Program-made: the position numbers and the translations under genes
The notes under the pieces: model-generated
What the model was told of the DNA's origin: nothing
Databases searched by the model: none
Seen by the model: only the letters and a program-made list of their open reading frames with translations
Shown: positions 58,201 to 64,000 of the stretch, in pieces
Numbering within the stretch: the first letter of the stretch is position 1
Layout: the number at the start of each line of letters is the position of its first letter
Origin: Cylicocyclus nassatus
Taxonomy: Eukaryota > Nematoda > Chromadorea > Rhabditida > Strongylidae
NCBI GenBank assembly: GCA_958299035.1
Contig: CATQJL010000316.1
Coordinates: 31,127,441 to 31,191,440, forward strand
Length of the DNA stretch: 64,000 nt
Reading direction: 5' to 3'

Positions 58201-60614
58201 CACGGTGGCTGAAAATTTCAAATCTGGCTCCAAATTTTGCCTGGACTACGACTTAGGTGGACCCTTGGTAGTCTTTCTATAGAGCTTGCTACGCTCTATA
58301 ACGGTACCCTAATCTGTTAGGAAGACAGAAACAGCTCAATTTATTTCCAAATGAAGTTTACTTTTGGAACAATCTAATAAATCGCCTGCGTCTTTGCTAT
58401 CACGATAAATTACGTCCGGTTTTTCTGTCTATGCTTAATTTTGCGATAAAAGCAAGCAGTTATTATGTAAGGGTCCTTGGATCTCTAGACAAGTAGTGAA
58501 GATGTGTGAACCAAGATGCTCATATAAAATATCTCAGCAAATGATTTCGGCAAGCAGAATCATAGCTTTTTGATGCATATTGTCGCAAATGCAAAGTTAT
58601 AAGAATCCAATCCTTAGAAAAAGATAAAGAAATTTTTGGGAGTACGCAAAACGAAAGTATCGTATGCGTAACCATCGATGTGTTTTCTTCTGTGTCATAC
58701 AAACTCTTCGTGTTAAGTAATAAATCTTACAGCTTTTGACTTATGTTCCAATTCTTCTTTCTGCGCAATAGATCTAATTTCCGACATCTGAAAAAAATGA
58801 AACAAGAGTGTTAATAGACTGTGTATGCTTCATTGTAAAGCAAAAAAGGGTAATGTGGAATTTTCAAGGCATTTGGTTTTAAAGAATTGTTAGGAATAGG
58901 AGTTGATTATTTTTAGAAACGATATGACTATAATACCTCTTTATTGATGATAGTCTACGACATTGTGGAATCAGGAGTTTTGGGAGCATTGTACGCCATA
59001 CTTTGCTATATTGTATGGAAAAAGTGGAATGCTGTACACAGTTCTGATAAGTTTCAAAAACAGGTGTGTTTGCATATATGCTCATGTTCGAGCACACGCT
59101 CAGAAAAGTGATGAAACAACAAATGAAGTAAAACACAGGCACTGAGTGAGGAAAATGAATTTGCGGAAAAAGCTCTTTTTTTCTTGACAGCAAAAAGTAA
59201 ACACTCCGCAACCTGTCCTCTTGTTTGAACATTTGATGGTTTTTTACAGCTGCTCATACAAGTAATCTTAATCTGTTTACCAACAATATTGACCGGCCTG
59301 CTGTACGGTGCTGCAGAACTGTTCGTAGTTCCACGAAATGTCCTTATAGCAATAAACGTGATGTGGCAGCTCAGCCATGGTAAATTTGTCCTTAATCAAT
59401 TTAAAGGCAGCACTCACATGCTAACAAGGGATTAGTCAAAATTCGAAGTGGCCAATCCCAACAAGGTGTATACCGTTGAACAACTCCATAAAGGGCTGGT
59501 TACATATCCGCCTTCATTATCTGCTTCTCGGTCTCTTACACGAAGTTATGGCCCTCATTCCGACGTGTGGCCGCATCATAAGTACTCGTTGCCACAAGTA
59601 ATAGCAGAGGTAGACTCGTAGTGTAGTGGTGAGTGTGCAGACTCATAGGACAAGCTGCCATTTTTGTTTGCAATTTCGATTTACTTTGCTCGCTACTCTT
59701 TGGCGACCCATTCCTAATATCTATATTGCTTGCGCGAAGTCCTTGACGCGTTAAAAAGGTAATTGAAAATATAGAGACTTCAAAAACTTATATTTTTTAT
59801 CGTACAAACTCTCTTGAGATAAAAATATTGATGAATAGGGGTGCAAGAACGAACAGCAAGCAGCAAGAAAGGTGGAGCTGAAACTGATAAACAGAAACCT
59901 AATCTTTGGTTTGATGCGATAGTTTCTTGAATTGTGATGAAGAACGTTTTTTATGTTGTGCGTACTGTGAAGCCCTCCTATGTTTTCCGCATTTTGTTTT
60001 TGCCTTCCATAAATGCTTATGTTGATTTTTACCCGAATTGAGTCGTACTCTCAAATTACACAAAAAATAAAGTTTTTGAAGTCTTTAGAAGTTAAATTAC
60101 CTTTTTGACTGCGTTAGGGACTTCGCGCCAGCAATATAGTTATTGGAAAAGAATTGCAAAAGAGAAGCAAGCAAAAGGAGTCGAACTTGCAAGCAGAAAC
60201 GACAGCTCGTTCTATGAGTCTGCAAACTTACTACTGCGCTACGAGTCCACCTCCCGTAAAAGTTGCGGCAGCGAGCACTTATGATGCATGGCTGCACCAC
60301 GTCGGAATCGAGGGCCATATCATCGTGTAGGAGACCGAGAAGCAGATAATGAAGGAGTATATGTGCCCAGCCGTTTGGAGTGTTCAACGAAGTGTTGGGA
60401 CTGGCCACTTCGAATTTTGAGTATTTCCTTGTAAACGAACGAATTTATCAATTCATTTTCTTTTCCAGGTTTACATGGAGTTGTTTACCTTTGCTACAAC
60501 ACGCGAATTCGAGCAGAAGTCGTCGCAATGTTCGTTGCACGCCGAAAAGCCGCTCCTATTTGCAATTTTCCAGTCATAAAAAATCGGTGTCGTTTTCAAA
60601 TCTCAACTTTCTGA
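43094..60614 (+). CDS. Serpentine receptor class T (srt)-like 7TM chemoreceptor, 8 exons, 336 aa
   Basis: Srt proteins are nematode-specific GPCRs, thought to sense chemicals in the ciliary membrane of sensory neurons. Joining eight exons (1011 nt with stop) gives one open frame; all seven introns are GT-AG with phases 0,0,1,1,0,0,1. Srt landmarks in order: N-terminal YNCS (17-20, with N-glycosylation sites at N13 and N18) and W27/G31; APCYKLM leading into TM2 (about 68-96); GAVFCSNIT starting TM3; LALNRIVEM at its cytoplasmic end (129-137); GKILYMW before TM4 (150-156); PFNSAVSAYISDP (175-187); TM5 about 205-233; LLIQVILICL in TM6 (246-255); MWQLSHG (283-289) and VVYLCYN in TM7. Length matches the family (about 320-350). 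No frameshift or stop, so probably functional. Introns total 16.5 kb and are full of transposons. Confidence 0.87.
43960..44130 (-). mobile_element. Helitron remnant
   Basis: The minus strand resembles the Helitron 5' half: GTATGTATGTAGGTATGTC, then a diverged GAATGAGAATTT block, TTTGCACACGTACAC and GAGAGTTGGCACA. A fold-back MITE inserted at its 5' end removed or displaced the terminus. Confidence 0.55.
44133..44811. mobile_element. Fold-back Tc1/mariner-type MITE, 679 bp
   Basis: Ends CAGGGTGTCCCAAAAGTAAG in both orientations, with TA at 44131-44132 and 44812-44813. Inverted arms continue through ATTGTGTC and TTACTGTAGGATTACG. No coding sequence. Confidence 0.85.
46390..46530 (+). CDS. srt-like gene exon 2 (residues 50-96)
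   Basis: Acceptor CTTTTTTAG, donor TTT|GTAAGT. Encodes the end of TM1, a basic loop (YRKRLLRAPCYKLM) and TM2 (FIDLSELFVISYITAYFHF). Confidence 0.88.
46582..46642 (+). CDS. srt-like gene exon 3 (residues 97-116)
   Basis: A 61-nt exon after a 51-bp intron; acceptor GACATTTAG, donor TTCT|GTAAGT. Encodes TGAVFCSNITLGWFAAHIGF. Too short to be found from open frames alone; identified by position and phase. Confidence 0.86.
46643..49268 (+). other. srt-like intron 3 (2626 bp)
   Basis: Contains the CAAGGG element at 47288 and a decayed mariner-MITE piece near 48640-48780, marked by GGTAGAGGAAAGCAGCAAGC. The 66-codon frame at 48567 overlaps that piece and is not a gene. Confidence 0.65.
47288..47749. 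mobile_element. CAAGGG-family DNA element, 462 bp
   Basis: Ends CAAGGGAAGGATACCAAC in both orientations, TAA duplication at 47285-47287 and 47750-47752; the first 30 or so bases of the arms are nearly identical. No tRNA-like A or B box found in this copy, which may be an internal-deletion derivative. Confidence 0.85.
49269..49367 (+). CDS. srt-like gene exon 4 (residues 117-149)
   Basis: Acceptor AGTATTCCAG, donor CAAG|GTGGGT. Encodes the rest of TM3 and the LALNRIVEM motif that replaces DRY in this family, ending FLFQ and splitting the glycine codon shared with exon 5. Confidence 0.88.
50639..51490. mobile_element. Non-autonomous TIR element, 852 bp
   Basis: 13-bp ends GGCCCGTAGTAAA inverted at both sides, weaker similarity inward (CTCCCCTGAGG against CTCTCTTGAGG), and AAT at both flanks (50636-50638 and 51491-51493). 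GC-rich subterminal regions; no transposase. Superfamily not assigned. Confidence 0.65.
52732..52829. mobile_element. Tourist-like MITE, 98 bp
   Basis: Ends GGCTGGGTTCATACT and, reversed, GACTGGGTTCATACTG, flanked by TAA (52729-52731 and 52830-52832). The arms pair almost along the full length (CAGTTCCAGCACAGCGC near the centre). TAA duplication and short palindromic form fit PIF/Harbinger-derived MITEs. Confidence 0.75.
53200..55600 (+). pseudogene. Non-LTR retrotransposon pseudogene (endonuclease and reverse transcriptase)
   Basis: Fragments in all three + frames follow LINE order: endonuclease (ANLNGHVKVNE, ILEFAKSNKS, KKTNQTSHMS, LILDLSTPIDRRRRA), linker (RRRLDKDNRWLHDEVQIV, AYVSDLCDKLRTREG), RT (EVRTAIMKMKNGKAPG, VPNQCGFAKGCSTTYAIYN, catalytic YADD at 54807-54818, FKYLENRIPAD), and C-terminal EIPVRRLRGRPKMRWTD. 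Many stops and frameshifts; dead. Distinct family from the minus-strand LINE at 7.2-11.1 kb. Sits sense-oriented in srt intron 4. Confidence 0.85.
56306..56445 (+). CDS. srt-like gene exon 5 (residues 150-196)
   Basis: Acceptor TTTACCGCTTGCAG, donor ATCAAG|GTGTGT. Encodes TM4 (MWMFMSLLLIFGSAFLL) and the extracellular loop with FNSAVSAYISDPLI, a characteristic srt segment. Confidence 0.88.
56578..57460 (+). mobile_element. Tc1/mariner-type MITE, 883 bp
   Basis: Ends TTAGGTCGTCCCGAAAG and, reversed, TTAGGTTGTCCCAAAAG, TA flanks (56576-56577, 57461-57462). Full-length counterpart of 3336-4217 in the opposite orientation. An in-frame stretch (IKKSIEDFGSKMC, then GKAASNS) may be a relic of coding sequence. 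Confidence 0.85.
57541..58377. mobile_element. Mariner-type MITE, 837 bp
   Basis: Ends TTAAGTTGTCCCAAAGGTAA and, reversed, TTAGATTGTTCCAAAAGTAA, TA flanks. Subterminal AGCTGTTT blocks are inverted too. Contains TAGAGCTTGCTACGCTCTA near 58281. Confidence 0.8.
58917..59063 (+). CDS. srt-like gene exon 6 (residues 197-245)
   Basis: Acceptor GATTATTTTTAG, donor AAACAG|GTGTGT. Encodes TM5 (VLGALYAILCYIVW) and the basic third intracellular loop (KKWNAVHSSDKFQKQ). Confidence 0.86.
59250..59379 (+). CDS. srt-like gene exon 7 (residues 246-288)
   Basis: Acceptor GGTTTTTTACAG, donor CCATG|GTAAAT. Encodes TM6 and most of TM7 (INVMWQLSH), splitting the glycine codon that completes SHG. Confidence 0.88.
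59609..59690 (+). tRNA. Decayed tRNA-like sequence in the left TIR
   Basis: A box TAGTGTAGTGG is clear; the B box region has decayed (GCAATTTCGATTTAC). Identified by its inverted partner at 60171-60254. Confidence 0.4.
60171..60254 (-). tRNA. tRNA-like sequence (probable pseudogene) in the right TIR
   Basis: The minus strand reads GGACTCGTAGCGCAGTAG (A box TAGCGCAGTAG) and GCAAGTTCGACTCC (B box one mismatch from consensus). The spacing between boxes fits a tRNA. Stems are incompletely paired, so a pol III promoter-like relic is the safer reading. Confidence 0.5.
60469..60614 (+). CDS. srt-like gene exon 8 (residues 289-336)
   Basis: Acceptor CATTTTCTTTTCCAG; stop TGA at 60612-60614. Encodes GLHGVVYLCYNTRIRAEVV, the end of TM7 with the basic juxtamembrane stretch, then a short cytoplasmic tail (VARRKAAPICNF). 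No canonical AATAAA is seen close downstream. Confidence 0.87.
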
Positions 60615-60870
60615 ATGGCATCTGGATTCATACATTTGAGATCTTTAAGCTCAATGTGATAATTTTTATTATATCAGAATGAACCTCACTTTATTGCAAT
60701 GCGCCTTTCAATGGGGATGTTGAATGACCAGAAATAATTACTGCAAGAGTGAGAATAATGCGATGAAATCAATACAAATTGAGTTCATAGTCTGTATAAT
60801 GACTTGGTCTTGTTTGCGCATTTAGAAGTATCGAAGTAATTGAAGGAAATAATAGAAGAAAAATTCTACG

Positions 60871-61838
60871 GGCGCTATTCGGCTATCCGGGCCCCAAAAT
60901 TTTTTGGCATGGATTTCGCTCAAACTTGGCCCAAAGGGGTTATCTGACATGCTGATCACGAATATCACCTTTTCTCCCCAGGAAAATGCCTCCCTTCAGG
61001 GTTACGGTAGGCATACGGTAGGGGGGTCAAAATCGTAGATTCAGCTGAAACTTGGCCCAGGGGGTTATTCGGCCCGCTGACGCCGAATATCACATTGGTT
61101 TTCTACCGTAGCGTCATTTTCTCGCGTTACGGTGGGTTTACGGTAGGGGGTCAAAATCTCAAAATTCGCTATAATTCGCAGGGGTTATCTGACATGCTGA
61201 TCACGAATGTCACACTTTCTCCGCACGAAAAAAGCCTCTCTGCATGGTTACGGTAGGTTTACGGTAGGGGTCAGAATCACAAATCGGCAAATGTATCTCC
61301 CCCCCGTGCTTTGCTTAGGCAAAAGCCGTAGCAGGGTGTGTAGCGCGCGGCGGTGGTCGTGTGTGCAAAGCTTCACAATCGTCCGAATCATCGTACACTC
61401 GTTTCAGGCAGAACTATGCTTTACACCCGTTACCGTGTAGCTATCGTAACCCGAGAAAATGACGCTATGGTTCAAAGCCAATGTGATATTTGGCATCAAC
61501 GGGCCGAATAACCCCTCTAGGCCAAGTTTCGGGCAAGTCCGTGATTTTGACCCTCTATCGTAGTCCTACCGTAACTCCACCGGATGGCACTGTCGCACAA
61601 GATAAACATCATATTCGTGTTCAGCGTGCCAAATAACCCCTCTAAATGAAGTTTCGGGCAAATCCGTGATTTTGACCCAGTACCGTATACCTACCATAAC
61701 CTGTAACCCTGCAGGGAGGCATTTTCATGCGGAGAAAAGGTGATATTCGTGATCAGCATGTCAGATAACCCCTTTGGACCGATTTCGAGCGAAATCCATG
61801 TCAAAAAATTTTTGGGGCCCGGATAGCCGAATAGCGCC
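60871..61838. mobile_element. Large fold-back element with internal tandem repeats, 968 bp
   Basis: Ends GGCGCTATTCGGCTATCC inverted; arms of more than 400 bp (TTATCTGACATGCTGATCAC at 60941, its reverse complement near 61752). Within the arms a unit of about 120-135 bp repeats around 60941, 61064 and 61182, each with an ACTTGGCC-type start, a TGCTGATCACGAATATCAC-type block and a GTTACGGTAGG/TACGGTAGGGG end. No target duplication or transposase visible. Confidence 0.75.
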
Positions 61839-64000
61839 GCTTTTTTTTTAATCAAAAATATTATGCTTATGAGCGGCCGTCATTCACAAAAGAGTCAAAG
61901 ACATTTCAAGACGAAAAAATGATGTTTATTTCCTCTTTGAAGCTTTAATGTTGCTCTTGAAAAATTTCGTGCTTTCTTTGATTGAACACCATTTTCCTTG
62001 ATCAAAACCAAAAACTGCACAGGATCTTACACAATAAAGCAGATTTTCATCTTTTTCGTAGAAGTTTCGTTTTGTGTTCATTTCTTCGATCTCGAGAAAT
62101 GCTAGATTTGACTTGCTTTGCTCAAATGCATTCTTTCAATTGAAGAACTAGCAAACATCATTTTGTTGAAAGCTATTCTTTTGCTGAAGGTCAGCGTAAT
62201 TGCTAGAAAGAGGATGAAGAGGGTATCGGAAATGCTTACAAGCAGTTTTCCGCATGGCTTGGCGTAAAAAAGCAGATGACATTGAAACGATCGGATGAAG
62301 TAAAGTTGGTATGCACTAGTTTTTACTTGCACAATTCAATTCTACCAACTTCCTAGAAAAAAAACTGTTGACAGTATTATAACGACGAAGCAATACTTTT
62401 GTCAATTTGCGGTTGCTCGTCGCTGAACAAGGCCAATCGCAAATGCCGCCGTTGACGTGAGCTGCTTGCAAAGACAAAAGTCGACATATTTGGCCGGTAG
62501 TGTACTGCCGCAAAGGCTAATTGTGTTGTCATTTGCACGGTGCATATAATTAATCTTCGTGCTTGCTAAAGCGTTTGCCGCTCCGCAAGTCAACTTTGCC
62601 GTTAACGTATAGATTCGCATAGTTGCAACATTGAGCAAATGAATCCAATTATACTCAAATAAACGATCTAGCCTTTACATGGATAGCACAGCATTTGGCA
62701 AGATGACTAAAAGATCGTAATATAGCTCGAGGTAAAGAAGCAGCCGAGGTTTGAAAAATATATCGAGTAAGTTCAATCTTTGCAGTAGGCGTCTTTCATA
62801 GCATGATGTTGGTTGAGAAATGTTTACGTCCAGTGCCTTATGGTTGCGCGCAAATTAATTGTTTGCCGTCATCCGGAAGATCTAAGTATCTGTTTATATG
62901 CGGCCACAACATATGAATTTTATTTTGTAGCATGCATGCAGACCGCGGCACAGTCGAAAAAAGGGCAAGCTGTAAGTCTTTTCTGGAAGGAACCGCAAGA
63001 TGAAATTTTTGCGGTTTGCGGAGTGGAGAAGGGTCGCAAGCTGCACTTAATGCATGTAGGGTGCGCGCTCTACACCAGATAAGCAAAACGCAATGTATGA
63101 GAAAATTGCATATACAGAGCGTTCCAAAAAAGTGCACACTGGCTCCCTCTACTTCGCACAGCATTCTTTTCAATATTTACCTGCAAAACGATATATAATT
63201 AACCCATTTGCCATCCTTGTCAGGCCCTGCGTTGAAGAAAATTTACGTGAATATATCATCCGTAGACGCTAAAAACGCAGAGATACATCCAGAAATTACG
63301 AAAGTGGTTTGTTGAGGCTTTTGCATATTTCTATCAGAGAATTGACCAGAAAGAATGACCGAAAAGCTTTAAGGCGCATGTAATAATTGTACTTGCACAA
63401 AGATAAACGAAAGATCCTCTGAGTTTGCACTGATTCTGTGGCATGACGCTTGGCTAAAATTTACTTTTTTTTTCTGTTGGCCCATTCTTTTACAAAGAAG
63501 TTTTCTGCTGGACGCTACAGCTTAGCCACAAAATTTTATGAAATGAAATCTTTCAATCTGTGACTATATAGTTTGCGTCAAGATTTCGGAAATATATTTG
63601 AACGCGGGTATGTTTATAGAGCTAATAGTTTTGTTAAATAGTGACTGCAGTGCTCAATTTCTGTGACAGTTTTTGAAAATCATCCGTGGGTTGAACTCGG
63701 TCACATGGTTATCGAATATATCGGTAGACTAATAGTGCCAAATTTAAGAAAATAGAAAATATGCCGTTTTTGCTGTTTTCTTGGAATTATTAGAATTGTC
63801 AATTGTGCATCAGAGTGACTCAGTAGTGCGTAGCGAGCCCCCCCCCCCCCCTCTGAGAATGGGTCGCGAAATTTTTGGAAGTGACTTACATGAGTTATAG
63901 TAATGTGCAAGTGACTTGTTTATACCTGTAAATAATTATAATTTTTTGAATTTTTGAAAACTTGATTTAGCCTTACGAAAAAATTTTTCGAGGGCTGCCG
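61839..64000. other. Unassigned sequence at the window end
   Basis: No confident gene. Protein-like pieces that could be exons occur at 62780-62975 (LVEKCLRPVPYGCAQINC or, in another frame, ACMQTAAQSKKGQA before GTAAGT) and 63223-63315 (LKKIYVNISSVDAKNAEIH after an acceptor-like TCCTTGTCAG). They do not join into a recognisable protein. Confidence 0.3.

Larger units (their letters stand above)
56446..58916 (+). other. srt-like intron 5 (2471 bp)
   Basis: Two mariner-type MITEs (56578-57460 and 57541-58377) lie only 80 bp apart and make up about 70 percent of the intron. Confidence 0.7.
59425..60431. mobile_element. CAAGGG-family DNA element filling srt-like intron 7
   Basis: Left end CAAGGGATTAGTCAAAATTC; right end, reversed, CAAGGAAATACTCAAAATTC. 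TAA duplication at 59422-59424 and 60432-60434. Inverted arms of about 330 bp, each with a tRNA-like sequence. Without the element and one TAA the intron would be 79 bp. Core of about 330 bp without a recognisable gene. Confidence 0.85.

Overview
The window looks like a nuclear contig from a nematode, probably a clade V (strongylid/hookworm-type) worm. It holds one intact protein-coding gene that I can assemble, a nematode-specific class T (srt-like) serpentine chemoreceptor on the + strand. Almost everything else is transposable-element DNA: Helitrons, non-LTR retrotransposon remains, mariner-type, hAT-type and PIF/Harbinger-type non-autonomous elements, and fold-back repeats. No prokaryotic operons, rRNA genes or CRISPR arrays are visible. 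The organism call is inference from the srt family and the repeat types.

Layout. 0-11.7 kb: a Helitron (353-918); a Harbinger-like element with TTA duplication (1146-3152) that carries a nested hAT-like element with an exact 8-bp duplication (1357-2597); a mariner-type MITE (3336-4217); and a minus-strand LINE pseudogene (11063 down to 7184) split by a DNA element with 0.33-kb terminal inverted repeats (9214-10468); then a second Helitron (11198-11699). 11.7-31.5 kb: diverged copies of the same low-coding segments (near 11.7, 16, 19.3, 20.6, 24, 26.5 and 30 kb) broken up by MITEs. 32-42.4 kb: a hAT-like element with an 8-bp duplication (32593-33706), small hairpin elements, a fold-back Helitron inside a tandem duplication that preserves its empty site (39665-40747), and another mariner-type element.

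43.1-60.6 kb: the srt-like gene, eight exons encoding 336 residues and seven introns from 51 bp to 6.9 kb. Exon joins keep frame and phase throughout. The long introns consist largely of transposons; intron 7 is almost entirely one element. 60.9-61.8 kb is a large fold-back element; the last 2 kb has no confident gene.

The most unusual feature is a dispersed family of DNA elements with CAAGGG termini and 3-bp TNA target duplications (9214-10468, 13645-14006, 47288-47749, 59425-60431). Three of the four carry tRNA-like sequence with a recognisable pol III A box (the B box is clear in two); in two of them it lies inside the terminal inverted repeats, so each element carries two opposed copies. 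Second is the fold-back Helitron, whose internal 120-bp repeat resembles the monomer of the unrelated fold-back element at 60.9 kb.
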